From Clostridiales bacterium (lineage in GTDB: Bacteria > Bacillota > Clostridia > Oscillospirales > Acutalibacteraceae), in the NCBI GenBank assembly GCA_024684435.1, contig JAIKWV010000020.1, positions 1 to 64,000 on the forward strand: a stretch of DNA of 64,000 nucleotides. Reading direction: 5' to 3'. Both the position numbers and the translations under genes were made by a program. A model generated the notes under the pieces. It saw only the letters and a list, made by a program, of their open reading frames with translations. It did not search any database and was not told where the DNA came from. Shown piece after piece: positions 26,132 to 34,267 of the stretch (position 1 is the first letter of the stretch; the number at the start of each line of letters is the position of its first letter).

Positions 26132-27523
26132 ATGCGCAGGAAAATCATAAAGATCCTATCCATTGTACTGCTTTTTAATTTCATGTTTGCTTCAGGTGTT
26201 TACGCAAGCGGAAATCAGCCGTCAGCTTTCAAAAAAATAACATATGAGGCATATCCCGAGGCGTTTTCATCCGCGTATCTGAACGGAGCGCAGGGACTTA
26301 CCAAAGAGCAGATAGAGAAAAACAAAGCCGAGATATTCGAATATCTTGTTTCCATCGGCTTCAATACGGCGACCGCCTGCGGGATCATGGCAAACATAGA
26401 GTGCGAATCAAGCTTTAATCCCAACGCCTGGGGCGACAACGGGACAAGCTACGGTATCTGCCAGTGGCACAGCTCAAGGTTTGAGGATATGAAGCAATAC
26501 TGTCAGCAGCAAGGGCTTGATTATACCACCGTTCACGGTCAGCTCAGATACCTTAAGGCAGAGCTGGAGGGCAGGCTCTATAACGGCGTATCTATCCGCA
26601 AATATCTTAAAGAGAACATTACCAACACCCCGGAGGGCGCCTGCGAGGCAGGCAGATACTGGTGTTACTATTATGAGGTCCCGGCAAACAGGGATGAGGT
26701 GTCAAAAAAGAGGGGCGAAAAGGCTCAGAATGAGTATTGGCCTGTTTACGGTGTAAAAAATATGCTGACCGTTACATTTATGTCAGACGGCGCGGTATTT
26801 TCCGCTAAAACCGTGGAGGAGGGCAAGACCCTGAAATTTGACACTCTCACAAAAAGCGGATACGATTTTTTAGGCTGGTCAACGGATCCCGCCGTAGCGA
26901 TTGCAGAGTTCAGCGGCGGCAAGACCTATATAATACGCGCCGACGTTATTCTGTATGCTGTGTGGCAAAAAATAGTTCCCATTATCTGTACGGTCAATTT
27001 TGATCCGATGGGCGGAGAGGTTGAAACTTCGGACAAGCTTGTTACGTTCAATGAAAAATACGGAGAGCTTCCCGTACCGGAAAGGGAAAACTTTAATTTC
27101 GTCGGCTGGTACACCGCCGCGGACGCGGGCAAAAGGATCACGGAGGGATCAACAGTTGAGATAAAAACAGAGCACACCCTCTACGCCCGCTGGACTACAG
27201 GCTCCGTGAAAGGCTTTGTGAACAACGTAACTTTACCCGCTTCAATTACGGTAAAATATAAAGACAGCGTCGGGATCACTCCGATCATCGAAAAGGATGA
27301 GGGCGTGGAATGTCAGATCTCATTTACATCCTCCGATCCCGATATAGTATCCGTGGACGTCATGGGAAACCTGACCGCCGTCAAAAAGGGCAGAGCGGCC
27401 GTTACCTGTACCGTTACGGACGAGTACGGCGGTTCAGTCTCGGCTGTTACCGTGGTAACTGTAAAATATTCCCTGATACAGCTGCTGATAAAGATACTGC
27501 TGTTTGGCTGGATCTGGTATTAA
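26132..27523 (+). CDS. Surface protein: phage-tail-lysozyme-like domain, two InlB-type repeats, Ig-like Big domain, C-terminal hydrophobic segment
   Basis: This 463-residue protein has a signal peptide (1-28). Residues 55-190 match the phage tail lysozyme type of peptidoglycan hydrolase, with GIMANIECESSFNPNAWGD and SYGICQWHSSRFED, where the Glu in IECES is the likely catalytic acid. Two Listeria-Bacteroides (InlB/Flg_new) repeats follow, each ending in LGWS/VGWY and LYAVWQ/LYARWT, then a Big2-like domain (SSDPDIVSVDVMGNLTAVKKG). The protein ends in a hydrophobic stretch rich in Leu and Ile, possibly a membrane anchor. AAAGGAGG precedes the ATG. A wall-remodelling or adhesion role is likely. 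Confidence 0.82.
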   Translation: MRRKIIKILSIVLLFNFMFASGVYASGNQPSAFKKITYEAYPEAFSSAYLNGAQGLTKEQIEKNKAEIFEYLVSIGFNTATACGIMANIECESSFNPNAWGDNGTSYGICQWHSSRFEDMKQYCQQQGLDYTTVHGQLRYLKAELEGRLYNGVSIRKYLKENITNTPEGACEAGRYWCYYYEVPANRDEVSKKRGEKAQNEYWPVYGVKNMLTVTFMSDGAVFSAKTVEEGKTLKFDTLTKSGYDFLGWSTDPAVAIAEFSGGKTYIIRADVILYAVWQKIVPIICTVNFDPMGGEVETSDKLVTFNEKYGELPVPERENFNFVGWYTAADAGKRITEGSTVEIKTEHTLYARWTTGSVKGFVNNVTLPASITVKYKDSVGITPIIEKDEGVECQISFTSSDPDIVSVDVMGNLTAVKKGRAAVTCTVTDEYGGSVSAVTVVTVKYSLIQLLIKILLFGWIWY

Positions 27524-27567
27524 ATTATTTACTTATATATTAGCGAGTATATTAGCGAGGTATCCAA

Positions 27568-28692
27568 ATGAAAACATCCCCCTTTGACATTAAAGACATA
27601 GCCTCCCGGTTTTGTCTGCCTGGCGAATACGCCGGTTGGGGCGCCATAAGAAACGGGCATATAAACGACACCTACACGGTCAGAGTGAAGTGTGTGGACG
27701 GGACTGAAAAGCCGTTCCTGATCCAAAGGATAAATACAAACGTCTTCAAAGACCCGGACGCCCTGATGGAAAACATAATCGGGATCACCGATCACATAAG
27801 ACGCTTTATCGCCCAAAACGGCGGAGACGCGGAGCGGGAGACCCTCAGGGTCTATCCCACCACGGACAAAAAAAGCTACTACAGGGACGGGGACGGAAAC
27901 TGCTGGCGGTGCTACAATTTTATAGCAGATTCCTATTCCTGCAATTCAATAGAAAATCCCCGGGTATTTTATAACGCCGCCAAAGCCTTCGGCAGATTTC
28001 AGCATATGCTTGCGGATTATCCCATTGAAAGTCTGCATGAAACGATCCCGGATTTCCACAACACCGTCAAAAGATATGAGGCGCTGGAGCGGGCGATCTC
28101 GGAGGACTCGGCAGGCAGAGCGGGTTCCGTTGCCCGGGAGATAGATTTTGCCCGCAGCCGCAGCGGTGAGGCGGGCAGGCTCCTTGACCTGCTGGCAAAA
28201 GGAGAGCTGTCCCTCTGCGTTACCCACAACGACACAAAGCTCAATAACGTATTGTTTGACAGGGCTACAGATCAGGGCATATGCGTTGTTGACCTTGATA
28301 CTGTTATGCCCGGACTTTCCCTCTACGATTTCGGCGACGCCATCAGGTTCGGCGCCAACACCGCGGTGGAGGGGGAGAGGGATCTTGAAAAGGTGTCCGT
28401 CGACATGGAGCTCTTTGAAGCTTATACAAAAGGCTATACGGAATCGGCAGGCGCCGCGGTCAGCGAGTGTGAGGCGAACAATCTTGCCTTTGCTTCAAAG
28501 CTGATGACCTACGAGTGCGGCATAAGATTCCTCACAGATTATCTTAACGGGGACGTGTATTTCAACATAAGCCAACCGGACGACAACCTTGCCCGCTGTC
28601 GGACTCAGTTCGCGCTGATTTCGGACATGGAGGCAAAAATGGACAAGATGGAAAAAATCGCTTCAGACGTATACAGGGGGATCGGCAAATGA
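27568..28692 (+). CDS. APH/choline kinase-like phosphotransferase (N-acetylhexosamine kinase-like)
   Basis: This 374-residue cytoplasmic kinase has NGHINDTYTV (nucleotide loop), the catalytic THNDTKLNNVLFD loop, and VDLDTVMPGLSLYDFGDAIR in place of the metal-binding DFG segment. This pattern is shared with N-acetylhexosamine 1-kinase (NahK) and related sugar kinases, so phosphorylation of an amino sugar at C1 is the best guess. A role in antibiotic resistance is unlikely. The next gene overlaps by 4 bases (ATGA). Confidence 0.82.
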   Translation: MKTSPFDIKDIASRFCLPGEYAGWGAIRNGHINDTYTVRVKCVDGTEKPFLIQRINTNVFKDPDALMENIIGITDHIRRFIAQNGGDAERETLRVYPTTDKKSYYRDGDGNCWRCYNFIADSYSCNSIENPRVFYNAAKAFGRFQHMLADYPIESLHETIPDFHNTVKRYEALERAISEDSAGRAGSVAREIDFARSRSGEAGRLLDLLAKGELSLCVTHNDTKLNNVLFDRATDQGICVVDLDTVMPGLSLYDFGDAIRFGANTAVEGERDLEKVSVDMELFEAYTKGYTESAGAAVSECEANNLAFASKLMTYECGIRFLTDYLNGDVYFNISQPDDNLARCRTQFALISDMEAKMDKMEKIASDVYRGIGK

Positions 28693-29510
28693 CTAAACGC
28701 AAATTGATAATCATAAGCACTATACTTTCCGCGGTAGTACTCGCGCTGTTTGTGCTTCTTATCGTGCTCATAAGCAATCAGGGCAATACGGATAAGGGCG
28801 AAAAATATGACGTTGGGATCATTGTTAAAAACCTGAACGAAAAAAGCGCGGCGGTGAATGCGAGAAATATTTTGGTAATAGCGGAACCGGGATCCCTGAA
28901 CCAGGGCAAAAATTCACACCTGGCGGTCAAGTCGGCTATCAACAATGATTATAACGGGATCTGCATAAATGTGGCGTTCCGTAAGGACGGTACTCCCGTG
29001 CTCGCAAAGAATTTTGATGATGTTAAAGAAGATTCCACGGAGTTGAAAAAGGTCTTTGAGCTGTTGAAGTCTACAGATTTCAAGCTTATTATGAATATGG
29101 GTGAGGTTTCCGATATGGGAAATATCAGTAAGCTTATCGACGAGTATAACGTGAAGGGCAACGTGGTCATATTCGCAGATGATGATGCCAAGCTCATAGC
29201 AATCAAGCAGCACCTGTCAAATTATAGGGTCTGCTTTCAGATGCAGACTGAGGGCATTGATTTCACAAACTCAGATGAGCTGCGCAAAAAGATATTTGAG
29301 GTAAGACAGAACGGAGCGACTTATATTGCACTTAAGCCGAAATTTCTGACCGAAGAACTCATCAATGTCTGCACCAAGCTTCACATGGGAACAGTGGTAT
29401 ATGGGGCGACAACTGACGCGGAAGTACAAAAGGTGCTTTCATCTGAAATAGATATGTTTATCACCGACACTCCCAACGATGTGAACCGCATCATCGGGTC
29501 TTTAAGATGA
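28689..29510 (+). CDS. Membrane-anchored GDPD-like protein without catalytic residues
   Basis: This 273-residue protein has one N-terminal membrane segment (residues 6-29) and an outside domain that follows the TIM-barrel layout of glycerophosphodiester phosphodiesterases: AVKSAINNDYNGICINVAFRKDGTPVLAKNFDD early and SSEIDMFITDTPND at the end. In active enzymes these regions carry HRG, ENT, ExD and HD. Here they read AEPG, KNS, CIN and KNF, so every key residue is lost. It is probably a binding protein or a structural relic. It is coupled to the kinase gene by an ATGA overlap and ends before two strong hairpins. Confidence 0.6.
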   Translation: MTKRKLIIISTILSAVVLALFVLLIVLISNQGNTDKGEKYDVGIIVKNLNEKSAAVNARNILVIAEPGSLNQGKNSHLAVKSAINNDYNGICINVAFRKDGTPVLAKNFDDVKEDSTELKKVFELLKSTDFKLIMNMGEVSDMGNISKLIDEYNVKGNVVIFADDDAKLIAIKQHLSNYRVCFQMQTEGIDFTNSDELRKKIFEVRQNGATYIALKPKFLTEELINVCTKLHMGTVVYGATTDAEVQKVLSSEIDMFITDTPNDVNRIIGSLR

Positions 29511-29530
29511 GAAAATCAAATAATAAAATC

Positions 29531-29568
29531 ACCACGGCTGCCGCAGAGAAAAATGCGGCAGCCGTGGT
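29531..29568. terminator. Strong hairpin between convergent genes (first of two)
   Basis: ACCACGGCTGCCGCA (29531-29545) and its perfect complement (29554-29568) form a 15-base-pair stem with an 8-base loop. It is a likely intrinsic terminator for the plus-strand genes; the T-run is weak. Confidence 0.75.
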
Positions 29569-29579
29569 ATATAAAAAAT

Positions 29580-29610
29580 CATCAGGCTGTACATTATGTA
29601 CAGCCTGATG
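29580..29610. terminator. Strong hairpin between convergent genes (second of two)
   Basis: CATCAGGCTGTAC (29580-29592) and GTACAGCCTGATG (29598-29610) form a perfect stem, with A-rich bases before the left arm that would read as T on the minus strand. It probably terminates the oxidoreductase operon coming from the right. Confidence 0.75.
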
Positions 29611-29628
29611 TCAGTTAAAGTTTGATCT

Positions 29629-29994
29629 TTATTTAACTTCGGCGATATTTGTTGCCACGATGTCAACGCCTGTGCCGAGGATGTCCTTGACAACCACGTC
29701 GCCGATCTTTACGGGAGCCTTTACCGTAACGTCTCTGAGAGCCACGGCGCAGTCGATAAGCTTACCCTTGGGGATGGGACCCGCCGATTTTACGGGAACC
29801 ACCGGAAGGGTGCTGCCTGTCACCTTGACGGTGCTTGTGAGGGAGCGGGTGGGGTTCGTACATTCGCTGTGAGCGTAGGCCTCGCCTCTTTTACAGGTGT
29901 TACCTGTTACAGAGAGGACTTCACCGCTGTCGCTCAACTCAACGGTGATACCGCAGCCGAGAGGGCACGCAACGCAAACCAATTCTCTTTTCAT
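29629..29994 (-). CDS. DUF1667 domain protein (partner of FAD oxidoreductases)
   Basis: This 121-residue protein has the DUF1667 pattern: ELVCVACPLGCGITVE, GNTCKRGEAYAHSEC and a C-terminal VVKDILGTGVDIVATNI. The four conserved Cys suggest metal or Fe-S binding. It is the third gene of a conserved Clostridia trio with the two FAD enzymes upstream, separated by only 3 bases. It is thought to be an accessory subunit of the glycerol-3-phosphate dehydrogenase-like complex. Confidence 0.9.
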   Translation of the reverse strand: MKRELVCVACPLGCGITVELSDSGEVLSVTGNTCKRGEAYAHSECTNPTRSLTSTVKVTGSTLPVVPVKSAGPIPKGKLIDCAVALRDVTVKAPVKIGDVVVKDILGTGVDIVATNIAEVK

Positions 29995-29997
29995 CTT

Positions 29998-31284
29998 TTA
30001 ACCCTCCACTATCTCAATAACGATTTCACTGTTTCTGTCAAAGTCCTTGTACTGTTCCTGCTTGATGACAACGTTTTCCATCTCGCCTGGGGCAAGCTTG
30101 GGCTTTTTCTTGTTGGAGATCACAACGTCGCCGCAGGTGACCTTGACGTTTGCTTTGCGGTAGACCTGACCCACTCTGAAGTAGAGCTTGACGTCCTCGT
30201 CGCCGTTAAGATTAATGCGCTGTGGGACGATATAACGCACGCCGTTTATGCCCTTTGTGTTGATATATTCGGGGTCGTTATCCGCAAGACCCTTGATGTA
30301 CTTCGCGGCGCCCGCGCCCGCTATCTGGCTTTCGCCCGTAACGTAGTCAACAAGATCGTGAACGTGAAGAACGTTGCCGCAGGCGAAAATGCCGCGGAAC
30401 TCTGTCTCTCTGTCCTGATTGACGATGGGACCGCTGGTGATGTTGTCTATCTGAAGACCCGCGGAGCGTGAAAGCTCGTTTTCGGGGATAAGACCTACGG
30501 AGAGCAGAAGAGTGTCGCACTCGATGTATTCGGCTGTCTCCATGATGGGACGGCGATTCTCGTCAACATTGGCGATGGTGACGCCCTCAAGATGATCCTT
30601 GCCGTGGATCTTTATAACGGTACAGCTGAGTCTGAGAGGAATATTGAAGTCCTCAAGGCACTGCACGATGTTGCGCTGAAGTCCGCTGGAGTAGGGCATG
30701 AGTTCGCATACCACCTTGACCTCCGCGCCCTCAAACGTCATGCGGCGCGCCATGATAAGACCGATATCGCCCGAACCAAGGATGACCACCTTTTTGCCGG
30801 GCATATAGCCGTCGATGTTCACATACTTTTGGGCGGTGCCTGCGGTCATGATGCCCGCCGGGCGGGTGCCGGCAATATTCAGAGCGCCTCTGGGACGTTC
30901 ACGGCAGCCCATGGCGAGGATAACGGCCTTGGCGCAGTAGTCCACAAGACCCTCCGCCTTGCTTACCGCCGTTATGATGTTCTTGCCCTCGTCGGGTTCA
31001 ACGTTGATGACCATTGTGTCTAATTTTATATCTATGTTCGTATCCTTGAAAAGCTCAATGAAACGGGACGCATACTCGGGGCCTGAAAGCTCTTCGCCGA
31101 AATAATGCAGACCAAAGCCCGTATGTATGCACTGTTCCAGAATACCGCCGAGAGTTTCTGCTCTTTCAAGCACTACGATGCTCTCAACGCCGCACTCAGC
31201 AGCCTTGAGCGCCGCCGCCATACCGGCAGGACCGCCGCCGATAACTACTAAATCATAGTTTTGCACTTGAATCCTTCCTTTCAT
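29998..31284 (-). CDS. NAD(P)/FAD-dependent oxidoreductase, second gene of the GlpA-like trio
   Basis: This 428-residue flavoprotein has a Rossmann FAD motif DLVVIGGGPAGMAAALKAAE at the start, a second nucleotide motif VVILGSGDIGLIMARRM in the middle, and FACGNVLHVHDLVDYV near the FAD-binding end. The layout matches the pyridine-nucleotide disulfide oxidoreductase superfamily but lacks a redox CxxC in the active loop. It sits directly between the GlpA-like enzyme and DUF1667 and is expected to pass electrons between the flavin dehydrogenase and NAD(P). Confidence 0.88.
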   Translation of the reverse strand: MKGRIQVQNYDLVVIGGGPAGMAAALKAAECGVESIVVLERAETLGGILEQCIHTGFGLHYFGEELSGPEYASRFIELFKDTNIDIKLDTMVINVEPDEGKNIITAVSKAEGLVDYCAKAVILAMGCRERPRGALNIAGTRPAGIMTAGTAQKYVNIDGYMPGKKVVILGSGDIGLIMARRMTFEGAEVKVVCELMPYSSGLQRNIVQCLEDFNIPLRLSCTVIKIHGKDHLEGVTIANVDENRRPIMETAEYIECDTLLLSVGLIPENELSRSAGLQIDNITSGPIVNQDRETEFRGIFACGNVLHVHDLVDYVTGESQIAGAGAAKYIKGLADNDPEYINTKGINGVRYIVPQRINLNGDEDVKLYFRVGQVYRKANVKVTCGDVVISNKKKPKLAPGEMENVVIKQEQYKDFDRNSEIVIEIVEG

Positions 31285-31287
31285 GCG

Positions 31288-32721
31288 TTACTTTGTTCTG
31301 CCTATAAGCATTGTTGATTCTCCGCCGAACTTTGTGATCTCCTCAAGAGGGATACCGCATTCCCGGGAGATGATGGCGACCACCTTTGAGCCGCAGAAGC
31401 CGCCCTGACAGCGCCCCATGCCCGAACGGGTGCGGCGCTTGACGCCGTCCACGTCTCTCGCGCCGGCGGGCGCTTTGATAGCGTCTATGATCTCGCCCTC
31501 AGTGACTGTCTCACAGCGGCAGATGATCCTGCCGTAGGCGGGGTTTTTCTTGATGATCTCTCTGCGCTCAGCGGGAGACATCTCTCTGAAACGGACCGGT
31601 TTCTCACGAAGAGGATCAAAATCAGCCTTGATTTCCTGCTCGCCGATGAGAGAAAGAAGGATCTTCTCAACGTACTTCGCAATGGCGGGAGCCGCGGACA
31701 AGCCGGGGGATTCGATGCCCGCCACGTTTATGAAATGAGGATTTGCCTCTGATTGACCTATGACAAAATCGTCGGTGTTGCTGTGGGCGCGCAAGCCGGA
31801 GAAGGATGTGATGATGTTGCGGATCCTGAATTCCGGAACGGAAAGGGCGACCTGCTTCTGAACAAAGCTTGTCCCTTCGTCTGTGGTGGCAAGGTCGTCT
31901 TTATCCTCAACGTCCACCGAGGTGGGTCCGATGAGGACGTTGTTGTCCACCGTGGGGGTGATAAGCGAACCCTTGCCCATCTTTGTGGGGCACTGGAATA
32001 TTACGCGGCTCACAACGCCTGCCATGCTCTTGTCAAGGAGCACATACTCGCCCTTACGGGGAGTGATGGAGAACGAATTGTCGCCTATCATGCCCGCAAG
32101 AGTGTCCGCAAACACACCGGCGGCGTTGATGACGTATTTTGCCTTGATGCTGTCTTTGTCGGAATTGAGGGTAAACTCGCCGTTTTCAAAATCAATGCTC
32201 TTTACTTCAAAGTTCCTGACAAGCTCAACACCGTTGGACACAGCGTTCTCAGTTGCGGCTATACACAGCTCATAAGGGCAAACGATAGCGGCCGTGGGAG
32301 CAAACAGAGCGCCGTAAGCGTCCTTGTTAACGTTGGGTTCTATTTCAAGCAGGCGTTCTTTGCCGATTATCTCAAGCTGGGGAACACGGTTCTTTCTGCC
32401 GCGCTCAAGCAGTTCTTCAAGAGTCTTCATCTGCTCTTTGGAGAAAGCTACGACAAGGGAACCGGTTTTTTTGTAAGGAACGCTCAGATCGTCACATACA
32501 GAGCTCATCATATGTGAACCTTCAACGTTGAGCTTCGCCTTAAGAGTGCCGGGTATCGCATCATAGCCGGCGTGTACAATGGCGCTGTTTGCCTTGGTGG
32601 TACCCTGCGCAACGTCGTTGCACTTTTCCACCAGGACAGTTTTGAGATTGAACTTGCTCAGCTCGCGGGCAATCAGTGAACCGATAACGCCGGCGCCCAC
32701 AATTGCAACATCGTAAACCAC
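31288..32721 (-). CDS. FAD-dependent glycerol-3-phosphate dehydrogenase-like oxidoreductase (GlpA-like) with BFD-type [2Fe-2S] domain
   Basis: This 477-residue flavoprotein begins with VAIVGAGVIGSLIARELS and continues as a DAO-family dehydrogenase (HAGYDAIPGTLKAKLN, ITPRKGEYVLLDKS). The last 90 residues form a BFD-like Fer2 domain with IICRCETVTEG and GMGRCQGGFCG, four Cys binding [2Fe-2S]. With the next two genes it forms a likely anaerobic glycerol-3-phosphate dehydrogenase complex. No glpK, glpF or glpR is nearby, so the substrate is inferred. GTG 32721 follows GGAGG by a proper spacing. Confidence 0.88.
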   Translation of the reverse strand: MVYDVAIVGAGVIGSLIARELSKFNLKTVLVEKCNDVAQGTTKANSAIVHAGYDAIPGTLKAKLNVEGSHMMSSVCDDLSVPYKKTGSLVVAFSKEQMKTLEELLERGRKNRVPQLEIIGKERLLEIEPNVNKDAYGALFAPTAAIVCPYELCIAATENAVSNGVELVRNFEVKSIDFENGEFTLNSDKDSIKAKYVINAAGVFADTLAGMIGDNSFSITPRKGEYVLLDKSMAGVVSRVIFQCPTKMGKGSLITPTVDNNVLIGPTSVDVEDKDDLATTDEGTSFVQKQVALSVPEFRIRNIITSFSGLRAHSNTDDFVIGQSEANPHFINVAGIESPGLSAAPAIAKYVEKILLSLIGEQEIKADFDPLREKPVRFREMSPAERREIIKKNPAYGRIICRCETVTEGEIIDAIKAPAGARDVDGVKRRTRSGMGRCQGGFCGSKVVAIISRECGIPLEEITKFGGESTMLIGRTK

Positions 32722-32777
32722 AGTAAATCCTCCTTGATTTATTATTTGTTATCAATCGATAATAAAAAGTACTATAT

Positions 32778-32806
32778 ATTATAGCATTATATAAAAATAT
32801 TTTCAA
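32778..32806 (-). promoter_or_regulatory. Promoter of the oxidoreductase trio
   Basis: On the minus strand TTGAAA (32806-32801) and TATAAT (32783-32778) are 17 bases apart, about 57 bases before GTG 32721. Confidence 0.75.
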
Positions 32807-32927
32807 TAAATAATTTTGTATAATGTATAAATCACAACACTCTTTTTCATGTTCAATATCAACAAAATTCAGCGGCTTGACTTTACTCGCCGGGAAATTA
32901 TATAATTACATAAAGCAGGTGATGATC

Positions 32928-33470
32928 ATGACATTAAAAACGGAAAGGCTCATCCTCCGACCGTGGAAGGGATCTGACGCGGAGAGCCTGTATGAATACG
33001 CAAAGGATCCGGCGGTTGGTCCCGCGGCTGGCTGGCCGCCCCACACAAGTGTTGAAAGCAGCCGGGAGATAATAAAAACCGCGCTTTCCGAGCCGGAGAT
33101 ATTTGCCATATGTCTTAAGTCCGACAACAAAGCCATCGGCAGCATAGGCTTGATATCACCCGTAAGGGCGCATACGGAGGTCGCTCCCGATGAGATGGAG
33201 ATAGGCTTCTGGATAGGCGTGCCTTTCTGGGGTCAGGGGCTTGTCCCGGAGGCCGTGCGCCGGCTGCAGAAATACGCCTTTGAAAAGCTCGACTGCTCTG
33301 CGCTGTGGTGCGGATACTACGACGGCAACGAAAAATCAAAGCGTGTCCAGGAAAAATGCGGCTATCAGTATCATCACACGGAGCAGAACAAACCGAGGCC
33401 GCTGATGGGGGACACCGCCACGGAGCATTTTACAATGCTGACAAAGGAACAGTGGCTCAAAAATTTATAA
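32928..33470 (+). CDS. GNAT acetyltransferase, RimJ/RimL type
   Basis: This 180-residue protein begins TLKTERLILRPWKGSDAESL, the usual RimJ/RimL start, and has GFWIGVPFWGQGLVPEAVRRL (acetyl-CoA loop) and YYDGNEKSKRVQEKCGY. It transfers acetyl from acetyl-CoA to an amino group, perhaps a protein N-terminus; the substrate is unknown. AGGTG at 32917-32921 gives better spacing to ATG 32928 than to ATG 32922. It is a single gene between the divergent oxidoreductase operon and a convergent HAD gene. Confidence 0.88.
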   Translation: MTLKTERLILRPWKGSDAESLYEYAKDPAVGPAAGWPPHTSVESSREIIKTALSEPEIFAICLKSDNKAIGSIGLISPVRAHTEVAPDEMEIGFWIGVPFWGQGLVPEAVRRLQKYAFEKLDCSALWCGYYDGNEKSKRVQEKCGYQYHHTEQNKPRPLMGDTATEHFTMLTKEQWLKNL

Positions 33471-33478
33471 ATAAAAGG

Positions 33479-33508
33479 ATCCGCCGTTCATCTTCGGCGG
33501 ATTTTTTC
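33479..33508. terminator. Terminator between GNAT gene and convergent HAD gene
   Basis: ATCCGCCG (33479-33486) pairs with CGGCGGAT (33495-33502), followed by a run of T on the plus strand. A/T bases on the other side may let it act in both directions. Confidence 0.85.
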
Positions 33509-33520
33509 TGTAAATTTGAT

Positions 33521-34126
33521 TTATCTTTTTTTCTTCTTCTCGGGGTGGGCGTCAAAGTATTCGTTCCAGTCGCTTATCTGATCGTCGTCATGGAGCACAT
33601 AGGCGTGCTTTGCGTGGTCGGCGACAAAATGATCCGTATATGCGTCGGAATAGAAATTGTCTATGCAGTCAAGACCAAACTGATTTTCAAAGTTGACTAT
33701 TTTGTACTGACCCACGGCAAAGTATCCGTCGATCTTACCGGTGCGGCAGTCCATCTCTGTCGCCACAAGATTGGTAAGCCCAAGCCTCTCCATGGCGGGA
33801 ACAAGCAGGAAGCGGGGAGTACCGCTGGCGATGATGTCGTCGTCCTTTTTGACGTCGTCATACCAGGGCTTCATGTACTGCATAACGTGATCCCAGTACG
33901 CTGTCAGATACTCGTCGAGCTTGCCCTCTTTGTCGATCTTTTTAAGAAAGCTGTACTGATGCTCACGGGCCTTTGTCTTTGTGATAATGTGGGCTTTATA
34001 AAGATTGTCGAATATTTTGAAATTTATTTTATAGTGACGGTAGCCCTTCTTCTTGAACATGAAATCAAAGAATCTGTCCTCGCTGTCACCTGTGAAGATC
34101 GTTTCGTCAAAGTCATAAACATTCAT
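33521..34126 (-). CDS. HAD-family phosphatase (HAD-IB type)
   Basis: This 201-residue protein starts with VYDFDETIF, the DxDxT catalytic motif, and continues with ASGTPRFLL (motif II Ser/Thr) and VADHAKHAYVL near the C-terminus. Length and cap layout fit the HAD-IB branch, which includes phosphoserine phosphatase-like enzymes. ATG 34126 is chosen since AAGGAGG stands just before it. The protein ends in a short Lys/Arg-rich tail. It is monocistronic as far as I can see. Confidence 0.85.
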   Translation of the reverse strand: MNVYDFDETIFTGDSEDRFFDFMFKKKGYRHYKINFKIFDNLYKAHIITKTKAREHQYSFLKKIDKEGKLDEYLTAYWDHVMQYMKPWYDDVKKDDDIIASGTPRFLLVPAMERLGLTNLVATEMDCRTGKIDGYFAVGQYKIVNFENQFGLDCIDNFYSDAYTDHFVADHAKHAYVLHDDDQISDWNEYFDAHPEKKKKR

Positions 34127-34223
34127 ATTAAAACCTCCTTGATGCTGAATACGACACATTATAGCATATGAGAGACGTACGTTTCAAGACAAAAAGCAAA
34201 AAAATTCGCCAACAGCATAAAAC

Positions 34224-34251
34224 CTCCCGACGCCTTGAAAAGCGCCGGGAG
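34224..34251 (-). terminator. Terminator of the first metallophosphatase gene
   Basis: Read on the minus strand, CTCCCGGCGC pairs with GCGTCGGGAG with one mismatch and is followed by GTTTTA, 17 bases after the stop codon of the 34268-35497 gene. Confidence 0.7.
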
Positions 34252-34267
34252 AAGTTTTGTTCCAAAT

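Noticed and set aside
33305-34171. A 288-codon open frame opposite the HAD gene
   Set aside because: The minus strand encodes a clear HAD phosphatase with a good ribosome binding site. The long opposite frame is a by-product of its codon use.
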